Below are positions 38,064-50,545 of a DNA stretch of 64,000 nucleotides, piece by piece. The notes under the pieces were generated by a model. The model saw only the letters and a program-made list of their open reading frames with translations. It had not been told where the DNA came from and made no database searches. This stretch comes from Plectrocnemia conspersa (Eukaryota; Arthropoda; Insecta; Trichoptera; Polycentropodidae), in the NCBI GenBank assembly GCA_009617715.1, contig VTFK01000068.1, positions 1,364,001-1,428,000 on the forward strand, given 5' to 3'. How positions within the stretch are numbered: position 1 is the stretch's first letter; the number at the start of each line of letters is the position of its first letter. Both the position numbers and the translations under genes were made by a program.

Positions 38064-40109
38064 ATTTAAGTAATATTTTAAGGGTAACTAATTAGTGCCC
38101 TCACTACTCGCAATGGCGCGTCGCCGAAGGTTTACGCCCCCCGATTGTAATCAGTGTTTTCAGTGGCGAAAATCATTAGTGTTTTACCAGTTTTAATTTT
38201 TTTTTTGTGATTGTTTTACATAAATTAATATGAACAATAACTTTAAATTAAATAAAAGTGTCTGTTTAACCATTGGATCTTCAACCTCATACCATTATTT
38301 TTTTAACTAAAGTAGTAACTCAATTCATAACTATAATAAGAAAAATAAAAAAATGTGAAAAAATATCCATGCAATTATTTTTTTTGACAACTTAATTTTA
38401 CTTCTTTTAGATATCATAAAAAAACTATACTAATGAATGCTAGACTGCAATTTATTTATAATGGTGTAAGGATTCTATGACGAGACAACCCGGGAACTCC
38501 AGTTTCGTATCCCGGGACTCAAAAAAATTAACACGAGACTACCTGATTTTTCTGAAATTAACAAAATGTTTGCAGCGAAAAATCAAAAAAAAAACAACTC
38601 TCTGTTTTAATACATATTTTATAAAAGCGTATCTATGTATGTTGCTAATTAAAAATATTTTCGAAGTTGCTCCCAAAAATATATTTGAAAACTATTATCT
38701 ATTTTTATAATTTAGATAGTTGAAAATCGGATACTGAAATAATTAATGTAAATAATACGGTTGACGATTTTATAAAAATTCAACAAACAACTAATAAGCC
38801 ACCAGAATATTTATTCGGTAAAAGGAAATAAATTCTAAATGTTTGCTCACAATTACACCAACATCAACGGAAAGTGAGCTAGTATTTTTTTACAGCGGCA
38901 AGATCATTCACCACGAAAATTAAAAATATAATATCTGATTAGACCCTAAATGACATGTCCTTTCTTAAAACTTATTTTACCCAACAAAAGTAAAATATAT
39001 TTTATTTTTATATTTTAACAATTACTGTTTTTTGTATGCAACTGAATTTTTTTAAAGTTGTTATAAATAATATATAAAGTATTCCTATAATTGTTCTTTT
39101 AATAAATTAATTTACACCAAAAATATTTTTTGCTATTTTGACCGATAAGAAACACTGGTTGATATACATATATTTTTAATAAAATACTATTTCTACAATA
39201 TATAAAATAAACTAAACGATTGTAAAGTAAGAAACATCTAGTTTATGGTTATTAATATATTCATATAGCATTATTAGATGTTAATATAAAATTATTAGAT
39301 AGACGTTTGATAAACTAATATGATATAATATAATATATATCATAATAATCTTAAGCAAAAAATATGTTTTAATTGTTTCGATAAATAAATCGATAAGCAT
39401 TTTAAAACAATGAAGGTAAAAGTAAATAAATATAAATATTGTATATAATTATTGCATATACTATATAACTATACCCATGATTAGATAACATTTCAAAAGC
39501 CGATACATTTTCTCAATATAGTGAAATTCACTTTGCTAAGTAGGATCAAATGATAAAATCGCAATATTGCATTAGTAATCCCTGGGTTTTAATCTCCACT
39601 CTCATCGCATAATCGCAAAACAAGTATCTTTTCTTCGTGGGAATATTGCTAAATTGTACAATATCAAAGTATATTATCAACTCAATCGATAAAACATTAT
39701 CTCATTTTATTTCACACAATTTTAAAGCGTAAAAGTCTGAATATAAAATAACCAAAACCCTAATCGTGGTGTCCTTCGATACAATGATAACATTATATCA
39801 TATCAAAGTGTAAATTTTTAAACCATGTTTTTATCATAGATAACATTGGTTAAGCAGAAAAATCAAACCGACACACACGTTACAAGTGTTTTGTAAACAT
39901 TTGTGATTTGGATTTATCGGAGCAATTGAATTACGATGCTCTTTTCAATTCTTAGACATCACGTGCTTGACCAGAAATCGTAGACAATTGTTCAATGTGC
40001 TACCGAAAAATAAAAAATAAAAACATACTTTATCGCAACGAAAACAAATATTTGTTTATGTTTTCTTAATTATAACATTCGCTTATCAATGCTGACATAA
40101 TTAATTACA
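38064..40109. other. AT-rich DNA, nothing recognised
   Basis: A small GC-rich patch at 38095-38160 precedes long AT-rich DNA. No gene was seen. Confidence 0.5.
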
Positions 40110-40176
40110 GACGCGAAAAATCACGGGCGTCAGAGGGATCACAATCCCTGACCTCAAGAGAATTGCACAGGTCAGG
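40110..40176. other. Three consecutive short hairpins
   Basis: GACGC/GCGTC (40110-40114, 40127-40131), AGGGA/TCCCT (40134-40138, 40145-40149) and CCTGACCT/AGGTCAGG (40147-40154, 40169-40176) follow each other in 67 bp of otherwise AT-rich DNA. The second and third overlap and would be alternatives. Not a tRNA cloverleaf. Confidence 0.6.
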
Positions 40177-40804
40177 ACCTAACTTTACGTAAGACATTGT
40201 ATATAGAAATTTTTCATATAAACACTGACGTTAGTTAGGAAATAAGATATTTTCCATAACACCACATTTTTCAAGTACTATATGAAGCGTAGCATAACAT
40301 AACTAATAATATTATTATATTAATGACATTGACGCGCTCTCTCTTAAATATTATGTTATTACTACTGATGGACATAATTTATTATGAAAACTATGAAATA
40401 ATTCAATGGGAACAACAGATAGGAAAATGTCTCAGATATACTGTGTGTTTTTAACTTTAAAGGTTGCAATAAATATATTATTTATTTTTATTTAAATACA
40501 TATGCAGGGCAAAGTATTACGAATACATAAAAAGTATACAAAACAATTAAATTAAATTATGTAAAGCTCCAATATTTGATGCTAATGGAACTACAAATTT
40601 GACCGAGAGGTAGAAGAAGGATTCTTAGGAAGTAAATTTTATTTTGAGTCATTAATATGAAATAAAATAAAACATTTAAATGTTTTTTTTAGTTTCATTT
40701 AATAAACGACATTCATTTCGGGATTACTTAATAGTTAATTATTTCGGCAAAATAAAATTAAAGTGTAATAAGGCATAAATCTGATTTAAACCAATCGCGA
40801 ATTA

Positions 40805-41290
40805 ATTACAAAAATATTTTGAAAGGTGGAAAATTAAAATCAACCGAATTAAAACAGAAGAAATTATTTTCACTAAACGTGGACAAACTTTGTCACCACT
40901 TCTCCTAAATGAAAAGGGCAATAATATCAAATTGAAAGCAAGGTTTAAATACCTGGGCTTACATCTGGACTCAAAGCTTAAATTTATTACACATTCTGAA
41001 ACTTCGCCCTAAAGGACTTGCCGCCATTGCGGTCCTTAGACCGATATTTAATAGAAAAAGCGCGTTAAATATAAAAAAATAAATTTTAATTAATAAACAA
41101 TTAATTAGAACCGGTGTGGAGTAACATCAGTAATACTATTTTTTTCTAAATTACAAGTCATTCAAAACAAGCCTATTAAAATAATATACATAACACCTTT
41201 TTATACTAATCTAAAAAAATGCATATTAACCTTTAAATAGCAACAATTAAAGAACACTGTAATTTTCAAACCAATATAAAAATATCTTGT
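40805..41290 (+). mobile_element. Jockey-like LINE reverse transcriptase fragment
   Basis: An open stretch of about 68 codons reads LQKYFERWKIKINRIKTEE, IIFTKRGQTLSPLLLN, then KARFKYLGLHLDSKLKF. This is the Jockey-clade region after YADD (W+IKIN..KT..I.FT.R and YLG.HLD..L). Further on, in other frames, come LRPIFNRKSALNIKK, KLQVIQNKPIKIIY and INLNIATIKE-like pieces, matching the Jockey thumb (..IQRFQSK.LR.I...P.YV, DL.I.TVKEEI). Multiple stops and small deletions make it a dead fragment. No clear 3' tail or target duplication was seen. Confidence 0.85.
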
Positions 41291-42587
41291 GAAACTACAC
41301 TAACCCACTAATGTCGTGTATCGGTGACTGCGATAAAAACAACATTAAATTTAAATATAAACACAAAATGCCTAAGCACATATTGCTTTAGAGGCTAAAG
41401 ACAACATATCAAAAACTCCAGTTCTATAATGAAATGTACTCAATTTTTATAATTTTATTCCTTTTTTTTTGCTTAAATTCTGAAGGATTTTGTATTTTTT
41501 CCCCTTAAACTATATTCACAAATGGTTTGTTTTATATTAATATTTTTTTATTGAATATAGCTTAATAACTAATTATAAAACCAGTAACATGTATATTATG
41601 TATATTAAATATGTCTGTAAAATTATTTATATTATTTAAATAAATGTATCAAAAAAAAAATTTAAAGATATTTACAAAAATTTGATTTTTCATTATTTTT
41701 ATTTTTTTCTTTAATTTTAAATTAACGCGCATATCTAGTATGTACATATATGCTTGAAAAATAGGACAACAATCAAAAGGTTAAGAGAAATCCACGCACG
41801 CCGGAACGGTTGAAGTTTTTACCGTTAACCCTTTTGTTTCCGAGACTAAATAGCGATGTATTACATAATAAGTTATATGTTCATAAAAGAAAATATCATA
41901 CAATCTATTAAAAATGTATCTGATTAATTTTTCAATGATTAAGTTGACTCCGAAAATTCCTACTATTGTGTAACATAAACATAATTTTGTTATATGTAAT
42001 TTGACACTTTTATAGCAATACATTTATTTTAAATAAATATTTACTAATACACACACATAGAGCGTTATACACATGCATGTACCGAGAAATACTAAATATA
42101 ATTAAATAGTGAGCTAAAATGTATTTACGAGACAGACTTTTATAAACAGTTATAATAAAGTAAATTAAATGAAAATGTGTATTTACATAGATAAAACAAT
42201 ATAAATTAAATATTTATATAATAGGTGTAAAAAGTTCATGGAATAACTACAATCATTGAGTAAATAACATAAACAGTGTTTATGTTTGTTTTAAAATAAA
42301 ATAATTTTGTACAAATGTTTTTAATTGTATAGATTATTTATTTTTTCAAAAATATTTTTCAACATTTTTAAGGTATTTTTTTGTCAACAAAGTCAAATGT
42401 CAAAATAATATTATTCATTAATAAACGTTAGATAATATAATGCATTCGACTTTATTAAAGGATGTTTTGTTATTAATTCTACCCAGGGCTTTTTTTTAAA
42501 CAATCGAAACATACTTATTATTAAGCATTTTACTAAAAAGCAACTTTTCCTATGCCACGAAGCGCATAAAAAATAAACAAAATTTAT

Positions 42588-42715
42588 TGATATTGGTCAA
42601 AGTATATTCAAATCTAATTTTAGGAAATAGGAATTTTCGACTTCTCAGAAGTCGAAAATTCATGTCAAAAGCAATAAAATCGTGACGGCGCCGTCGCAGT
42701 GGGAACACTAACGAG
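42588..42715 (+). mobile_element. TTCACGTCAAAAGCAATAAA family, short terminal copy
   Basis: This fragment keeps only the terminal segment: TTGGTCAAAGTATATTCAAA, then TTCATGTCAAAAGCAATAAA and GTCGCAGTGGGAACAC. It contains a local inverted repeat TTTTCGACTT/AAGTCGAAAA around 42634-42658 that replaces the usual TTCTCAGAAGGC region. Confidence 0.7.
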
Positions 42716-43799
42716 TAACGTAGATACTATATATTATTATAAAATTAACTAGGAAGTGTTGATAAATAAAATAACATTTTTCTATATATATAATAAATTA
42801 TAAAAGCAAGATTAAAAATAAATTAAAGGTTCTCTGGCCCTCAGTGAAAATGTTATGATATTATAAATTGTTAGCTTGCGATTGCTATAGCTAACAGCAT
42901 TTATTCCCATTAATCATTATAGTCAACTTCTATAAAAAAAAAATTATAATGGTAGCTATTTTTAAATATATTTTAAAGAGGAAAAAAAGTATTGCGTCAC
43001 TGTTAGCATAGCAACAAAGTTTACCGGCTCACTAAGATTAAATGTCAGTGGGCCATCGCATCGTATAGAATACAATACAATCAAAGAAACCATTTTAAAA
43101 TGCAATTATACTGTGAAAGGCCTTCTTAATTTTAATTGAGTCTGAAATTTTTCATAGCCTTTATTTTCTATGAATAAAAATTTAACAGACAAATTCTGAA
43201 TCTAGAAAAAAATCTGGCTTCCGCATTATCATAATTAATATATTTGATGTTATTAGATTCAATCGAAATTAAGGAAAGATTACATAACTACTGTCAAATA
43301 GTCATTCTTAAATAATTATAATTTGTGTAAACTGCTCTCATATGAATCAGTAAAAATAATCAATAGAATATTGTTATAAAGCTTTGTATTACTGCCGAGG
43401 CTTTAAACATAAAGCTTTAGAACTACGCATTTAATTAATTAATGTCTTAATCTTTGATATACTTAAAGCCGTAGATTAGAAGATACTTAAAGACGAGTCG
43501 CGGATAAAGCAAACATTGTTACATACAGTTTTCAGTTGGTCATGAGTATCTATAACGCTATAAATTTGTACTTTAAATGATTATTAATATTCTACTACCT
43601 TGTACTTTATACATTATAATGCGAGGGTTTAAAAAATTGTTTAAGTTAACAATTATAATTTTGCAGAACACCCATAACTGCACAATAGCCACACATACTA
43701 TCAAACCATCAATTACCAATAAATCCCTTTCCTTTTTAAACAAAAACTCAAACATCCATTTTTTATTCAGTACTTTACAAACTGCACCAAATATTCTAT

Positions 43800-44370
43800 A
43801 GGACCGTAATGTAAATGAACCAACCGCTCGTGAGCCGCAGGTGGCCGATCTATCACATAATCAAACACAATTCGCATTAGCGCAACATTTACGAGTATTA
43901 ACAGAGTTGAAATATATAGGGCGGATTTAATGTGTGTATGCAGTAATTATTGCAAATGCATTGGAGCACCGCCAATGTCGCATTTACATATTTTGCTCGT
44001 AAGCTAATTGAGTAACCATACAAAACAATAATGGGTTATAAGCGAACGCTACGCACATTTACGGTTCATTCATAGTTGGTCCATTGATGCGCCCGATTCA
44101 CGTGGTCGCAGCGTGAGACGTAATTTTCCCACACAAATTTCGTCCCCAATCTTGACCTTTGCGTTGTGTCGACTCAATGACAGCGCCAGAGGTCGAATAA
44201 AGACCTGTTGTCTAAAAAAAGGTCAAAGAAGAAAAAATGCGATACCGAAAATCATCGCGAATGAAAGAGAAGAAGATTTGAGCGCAAGAGTCATCTACTC
44301 ATCGGATAAGAATGTGCATGTAATGTTTTGTCGGACTAGCACAATGTATGCACATATTATTATATGACAT
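43800..44370. promoter_or_regulatory. Possible cis-regulatory stretch
   Basis: This non-repetitive stretch contains ATTATTGCAAATGCATTGG, close to the POU octamer, plus several TAAT/ATTA cores. The 84-codon plus frame at 44113-44367 has no domain. Confidence 0.2.
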
Positions 44371-44589
44371 ATAAGTTCGACGAAAAATGCTTTAAACAAA
44401 TTCTCACGCTGTAAAATATGCCGATTTGAAGAAAAATATAATTTGTTATTAATACAACATAGCAAAGCATATTCACAACACTTAACAAAAATAGTAATGC
44501 TAATAAGATCGAAAAATAATTCAGAAGTATAATTTGTGCAATGATGAATATATTATATAAACGTATCTGTTTTCACCATAAAAGTTTTC

Positions 44590-45080
44590 AAGTCGTATCA
44601 AAGGTCGGATTAAAACCGTATGATTCAGGTTAAGCAGTTAAGACTGCTGCTTTCCCGAGTCATCTCAGTCGACTCGGCGTGCCTAAGTCGGAAACGAAAA
44701 GGTAGTTCTGGATAATTTCCCTAAAGGAATTGATTAATACAGCCGGATTCCGGCTTATATACCCTTCAGAACCCGTCTCCAACAAAAGATAGCTCCGGAC
44801 CGGGAATCCAATCGCAGTCGTCCACCGGGGACGACTTCGGTTGAGACTGGACGCGGACCATCGGCCTGCCGATGGGAAGTGCTAAGGTCGCTAATGAGCT
44901 GAACTCGGCTTACACACAACTTGAGGATGCGGGTGGAGAGCACCCGGGAACCGTCGATACCCTTCAGAATGGGAGGAAGTTCAATGTCCGTTACCGTTGT
45001 CTGGCTAATTTTGATGATTCGGAGCGGAACCAGACTTTTTGTTATTGCCTAAAACGGAGATCATTTTATGCAATGTAAAT
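44590..45080. other. GC-rich island, unknown
   Basis: This 490-bp stretch is among the most GC-rich in the window, with sharp edges. On the plus strand, 44872-45078 is open for 68 codons (ANELNSAYTQLEDAGGEHPG and onwards). On the minus strand, 44755-44943 is open for 62. TACCCTTCAGAA occurs twice (near 44760 and 44958). The abrupt composition change suggests an inserted element, possibly the 5' end of a retrotransposon. No family was recognised. Confidence 0.4.
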
Positions 45081-46074
45081 CCGGGAATGCTTGATATCTG
45101 CTCGGCAAAGATGTGAACCGATCTTTTAATGCCTTTTTTTCAAGTAATGTTACGGTTTTTTTATGAAATTGCTTTTAAAACTGTTAATGTACATATACCA
45201 TTAAATGAATATCTGCTCAGATACACAATCGTTTTATTATGCTGACGATAAAAAATACACAATAAATCATTAAATTGTAAAAGATCCTTCTAGTAGGTTC
45301 TTCACTACTTTCATCACAATCCAGCTTTCTGTATTATACTGGGCATTGATATCATTACAAATAAGATTAGATAGCAACAAATTACAGTTGCTTTTTTTTT
45401 AGGCAAAATAATATTATAGTCTTATAGCCTCACATTTAATTTATAACTTTGGTTTAAAAACTATTTTTAATATGATTTTTGTTACTGATTATAATATATA
45501 TTAAATTCATTTACAGATAAATATGTGGATATCAAAGAGATGCAGGAGGTATTTTTCTGTTTTTATTTTTTGATAGAATCTATAGTATTTATTTTCTTAT
45601 TTTTACAACTAATTGTAAAGCATAGTTATATGTAATATTGCGCTGTAAATATATACATTTTTTAGCTATAAGATATTGAAAGGTTTTAGAAAAGTGTTTA
45701 TAAAATAAATCGTCGTCATCAATAAAATACAAATAGGATGAAAAAAGCTGCAAGTTTTTTTATGGTATATATACATTACACAGTATGGGCGTTCTAAAGT
45801 AGAAAAAGATGATCTAGTCATACAAAACCAATTATAACTCCAGTCAGTCCTTAATAATGAGATACTTAGAAGAACTCATTCATAAAAACACACAAAACTA
45901 TTATTTATGGGCAATATGTAATTATGGCTGACCACCCAAAGTCAAATATTAGAATATAAAATATATGGAAAATGCTCGTCTAAGATATATTTTTTTCGGG
46001 AGCTAAAGAAAAAGGATTTTCACGAGGAGGCACAGCACAACCATAGTTTCCGTCTTATTATTATTTTATTAAAT
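45081..46074. other. AT-rich DNA, nothing recognised
   Basis: No gene or repeat family was recognised between the GC-rich island and SINE copy A. Confidence 0.5.
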
Positions 46075-46430
46075 TTTCCGTCGTAACCTGACAGGCGTAA
46101 GCCCAATGCGTTACAACGGGGAAAATCTGTACCAAAAATAAGTCAATCAAAATTTAATGAATACCTACAAATTAAGAATTAACTACCGGACTGACTGAGA
46201 ATCGGTGACATCTATATTAATAATTATAAATTATTATGTGTAATATAACTTATAAACAATATATGCCATTTCAGCTGGGGCCAGTTTTTTACCAATAGCA
46301 CATTTTTATAAATAAAAATTCGAGTGCCGCTGCAGGGGCTCGAACCCGCAACCTCAAAGTTACTAGTCTGAAACGTTACGAATTATGCTATATGTTTTCC
46401 TTAAACTTATTAAATTCAGCGTAAAATAAC
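46075..46430 (-). mobile_element. tRNA-headed SINE, copy A
   Basis: Read on the minus strand, a pol III-type head carries an A box-like TAGCATAATTCG and a B box GGGTTCGAGCCCC (46335-46349 on plus), about 45 bp apart. A body containing CTGGCCCCAGCTGAAATGG follows, then the shared 3' domain CCCGTTGTAACGCATTGGGC and TTACGCCTGTCAGG. The cloverleaf does not close (no matching acceptor stem), so this is a SINE and not a working tRNA gene. Confidence 0.75.
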
Positions 46431-48059
46431 GATGAACTTTAAGATTCAATTATGCATTTGAATCATAGCAATAATAAAAAATCAATTATAACTAGATTCT
46501 TAATATAGGCAACTTATTTTTGAGAACAAAAAAAATTAGGATAAGAGTTGAAAATAACATATAAACGTTAAAAATACTGATTACCATAAAAATAAAAGTG
46601 TTTTTCAAACCGTTCTATAGTGACATTTGCTATAAATAGGCGATTTGAAATTAATTTAATTTATTAATTTAAATTGAATAATTAAAATGTCAATCATTTC
46701 GACCCTGGTTCTTTACAAACCGGTGGCGTTTCTTTAATTAATAAACGTGTCGTCCCCTTTTTTAATTTTTTCACGTTTTTAAGATATCATACAAAAAAAT
46801 CTAAGCTCCTGGGAGGACAATGTCTCATTTCTTCCCCTAAAAAGTTAAATTACAACCCCTAAAACCACGTTTAAATCATAAAAAACAGAATATAATAGGG
46901 TGTTAATTTTAGATATTTATTAAACGCTACTACTTTGAAGCTAATGGGCTAATGGAGGTTAATTAATAGTTAAAAATATATATTTAATGTATTTATTTTA
47001 TTTATTGAAAAAATGTTAATATTGCTAAACATATTTATTTTATATTATTTAAATAAATAATATGTAAAATCATTTTATTTTAAAAACATTATATACACAT
47101 TAAATAAATAAAGACGATATTTATCATACACTTTTTATCATGCACATAATGCGTTTCACTTTGATAGAATGTTTACAAATACGTATAAACATATTGATAA
47201 AAGTAAATATAAAAATAGGTGAATAACTGCGCATTAGTTTTAGTTACGTCTTTTATCTAGAATTATATAAGGTATATAGTATATGATAAGGCATAAAAAA
47301 CGAAACGGAAGTTCGGCTAAATACTTTTCATTAACAAAAACGTAATATTTATAAACAATAATCATATAGTGCTGATTGTGAAATATTGTTAATTTTATAT
47401 TCTGTGATATCTTGTTTTTATGCGGCACTATTCTTTCACTATAATTTTCTAGGAAAAAACGTGTGGGAAACTAGTAGCAAAATATTTCATTGATGAGTTA
47501 TATGGTGTATAAAAAAAATCACAAGTGCATTTTTAGATTTTTTTACTTTAAATCTAGTTTGCATTTTCGTCGGACTGTATGATAAATTTACTATTAATAT
47601 TAAAAATAAATTTAAATAGTATAAAGATGCTAAACTACTAGGTCACTATTTTTAATAAAAAAAGTTTAAAAAAAGGACCACTTCATGCGCACTGTTTCAT
47701 TATATAATTCAATTAAAGATAAAATTTCATCATTCAAAAAAGCGATATGCAGTATCAGAGCTAAAAAGTTAGCGCCATTTAATAACAAAAAAAGGCTTTG
47801 CGTATGAATCAAATGCGTTTCTCTATCATGAAAACCTTGAAACATTATCTCTAGCTGAATACATGTAAGATAAAACCAAAAGTACTAAAATTCCGGCGCA
47901 AGGCAGTTAATAATCGCCTAAAATTCGCCATGTGTATATTGTACATTCTATATGTGTATATAAATGTTCAAATACATATGTATTTGTTTGATAAGCGCAA
48001 ATTGAATGATAAAATGTTTAAATTCCAAGGTTGTATGTAATAAAATTATTACACACGTT
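46431..48059. other. AT-rich DNA, nothing recognised
   Basis: The stretch 46800-47200 is nearly all A and T. No feature was seen. Confidence 0.55.
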
Positions 48060-48260
48060 AAATTCAATGGGTTGTTAGGTACAGTTATCGGCCTGTTGCT
48101 AGCTAGTTTTAGTGCGTGAAAGCAAGGCAGAGATTGCGCTAGCTACTAATAAACAACTTTTTTCTGTACGTCTCAACTAGAACGTTAGCGCTCGCGAACT
48201 CCCCTCTGAATCGTCTCTTTTACTTCCTTAATGAGGGAAGAGAGATACCTACGAAAAGCT
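48060..48260. other. GC-richer stretch, possible small element
   Basis: TGTTGCTAGCTAGTTTTAG and GCGCTAGCTACTAATAA are followed by GTTAGCGCTCGCGAACTCCC and CTCTTTTACTTCC...GGAAGAGAG, a loose hairpin. The last part resembles the arms of the palindromic hAT-type MITE (AGAGAGATACC), but only weakly. Confidence 0.25.
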
Positions 48261-48744
48261 GTTGTTTTGGATTTTTTTTTATATGTGTGATAAATATTGA
48301 GTGCGTGATGATTTTTTTTAGCAATCACTGACTGACCGCAATATTGTGGTTAAATCATTTATAATATAAATTATACATGAATTACTATATTATTTTTTAA
48401 TAATATATAAACTACTTATTTAAGTAAAGATTAAAAAAATTATTAAAACACAATATTATTAGATTTTCACAGAAAGAATCAGTACAACGTCTGTAAACTA
48501 TTTAAATGTTCAAGACAGGTTGTAGGTTAGGGTAACTTAGTGAGTAAATAGCATAAGTCTATGGAAGCTATCAGCGACTACCGGGAAACAGCGACAGGTA
48601 CAAATCCTTTATTAAAAAATAGTGAGGAAAATTTTTATTACGCGTTAAAAGCGCCATAAACTAATGTTAAATGATCGTACTTACAATATAGGGATTAGTC
48701 AAAAGCATAAAAATCGTAATTCGGAACCTCTTGTAAGTGCTATT

Positions 48745-49107
48745 TTATAAATTGTATTTACAAAACAATAGGAATGCCTTTATAAATGCAAGTGATAAGA
48801 ATAAAAATTTTCTAGGTTTCCGCATCGCAACCTGATCAAAATTTAACGAACAGGAAACATATAAATAATTCAGTAAGAACACATACATATGTAGCAGCGA
48901 AAAGCGTGCGACCCCAAAACCTTCCCCAGGCTGACAAAGTGTATAAAAGCACATAATTGCTAACATATCATTTAAAACTTCCACCTGAGCTTCCACTTGG
49001 ACACGCGAAAGATCAACGGAACTAGAAAGCAAATAGAGTGCCCACTGTCGAAATGAGTGTTTCTTCTCGAGAATTATTTTTCTGGAATTTCTCGAGAAAA
49101 ATGCCAA
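48745..49107 (-). CDS. Unassigned open frame next to a TTTCTCGAGAA element
   Basis: 120 codons are open. Its first 20 codons lie in the TTTCTCGAGAA element end, and the middle reads HSFRQWALYLLSSSVDL, SRVQVEAQVEVLNDML and CQPGEGFGVARFS. The last third is hydrophobic and AT-driven. The middle block is GC-richer and could be an old exon or element protein. No family was recognised, and the Met lies in repeat DNA. Confidence 0.25.
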   Translation of the reverse strand: MAFFSRNSRKIILEKKHSFRQWALYLLSSSVDLSRVQVEAQVEVLNDMLAIMCFYTLCQPGEGFGVARFSLLHMYVFLLNYLYVSCSLNFDQVAMRKPRKFLFLSLAFIKAFLLFCKYNL

Positions 49108-49330
49108 ATCATGATTTTTTTGTTAAAAATGTATTTGTGCGCATATTTTAGAATGTTTTACAACTTCTGCATTTGTTTCATACCACTGCATAAGAAAAAG
49201 TTGGTCTATGGCAGATGTTTTAAAATATTTATACTTTTTTTGAAAGCTTATAATAGAGGTCGGAAATATTTGAACTACGCTAATCGGTCTTATTTTTTTT
49301 ATTACCTAATCAGAACTATATTTTTTGTAT
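49053..49330 (+). mobile_element. TTTCTCGAGAA-family element, copy 2, left part only
   Basis: The sequence TTTCTCGAGAAAAATGCCAA at 49088 onwards and the later CATAAGAAAAAGTTGGTC, GCAGATGTTTTAAAATAT and TAATAGAGGTCGGAAATAT match copies 1 and 3. The right half is absent. A second TTCTCGAGAA stands about 25 bp before the main start, so the left end is either duplicated or a small inverted repeat. Confidence 0.68.
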
Positions 49331-50159
49331 AAATTATAACCTTAATTCTTAAACTATTAAGACCACCCTAGTGTTTTTATAGTACATGTGATTAAGCATG
49401 GGCGTTATTCCCTAAAGTTGCATAACAGTAGCAGGGGTAGGAAGTATGTTAACGTGCGAAGATCACATAACTATCTAAAATGCAATGTATTAAATTTTAA
49501 AAAAATACGGTGCACACATAAAATAGATAAGTACCATCACACATATTTTTTTCCAGCTCCTCATAGCTATCGTTGAAAATGTCCTTGTGTTTGGCAAAAA
49601 TAAGGTACGCAATGGCGACTCTAGGGCACTCAAAGTTTGCAGCCGAAAGTCATCAAGCATAGAGTGATTGTCGACACCACCCCTTAGCAACTTTAAAGAG
49701 ATCGTTGATTAGACGCTACGCAAAGAATGCAATGAGTTATATCCCAAGGTTCCTAGTAAAAAGACACTAAGATACAAATACGGATTCGACTCGTACTCCC
49801 TTTTGAAAAAATATCTCAGAAATTGGCTGAATTTTCTCTAGTAAAAATTGTGACAAACTTGAATTTTGAATCAGGATAACGCATTTTTTTAATTTTGGTC
49901 AAAAATAACACTCACAATAAAAGATATGGTTCCTTGGATTTTTTTCTGATCTCGCATATAAAGAGGATATTAAAAGGACAACGTTTTGCGACTTTGGAAC
50001 ATATAAATGAGCTGAAAAATAGTGTATTCAACATATTTTTATTACACCTCATATATATTTTAATATCAGTAATCTGTCAATTCTTTATATTCATATTTAA
50101 AAATATAATCTAAAAATTAAACTTTACTTGATATTTGTTACTTGACACATACGCCTCAA

Positions 50160-50545
50160 ATTCAAGACCTAATAGTACAGGCGTTGTTCAAATGTGCCAT
50201 GACTAAGTAAACACAATCAACAACCACAACTAAGTAGTGAAACACCAAACTTAAATCTGTCAGATTAGTGAAAACTATTTTATGAACTATAAACGAAATT
50301 ATTACAACTTATAATCAATAGGTGTCACTATATTTTTGCTCGATTTTATTTGTTTATTTATCACAATATTCATCCGTAAGATTAGGTAAATGTAGGAAAA
50401 CATAATCTGTAATGGCTGTTCAGGATTGAAATTATATAATATTCACACTATATTAATTGAGAAACACTAACGTTCATATGGGATTCAAACCCAAATCTTT
50501 CAGTTATTAATCACTGACTATGTATACAAATGGTTATTGAATGTA
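50160..50545 (-). mobile_element. tRNA-headed SINE, copy B
   Basis: On the minus strand a B box GGGTTTGAATCCC (50480-50493 on plus) is followed by a body nearly collinear with copy C: AACGTTAGTGTTTCTCAA, CAGATTATGTTTTCCTACAT, TGATTATAAGTTGTAATA and GGTGTTTCACTACTTAGTTG. It then reads GTTGTTGATTGTGTTTACT. The 3' domain is more diverged here. Confidence 0.75.

Noticed and set aside
46321..46400. tRNA gene on the minus strand
   Set aside because: A and B boxes are present, but the acceptor stem does not pair, the T-arm is imperfect and the sequence continues into a repeat body, so it is a SINE head.
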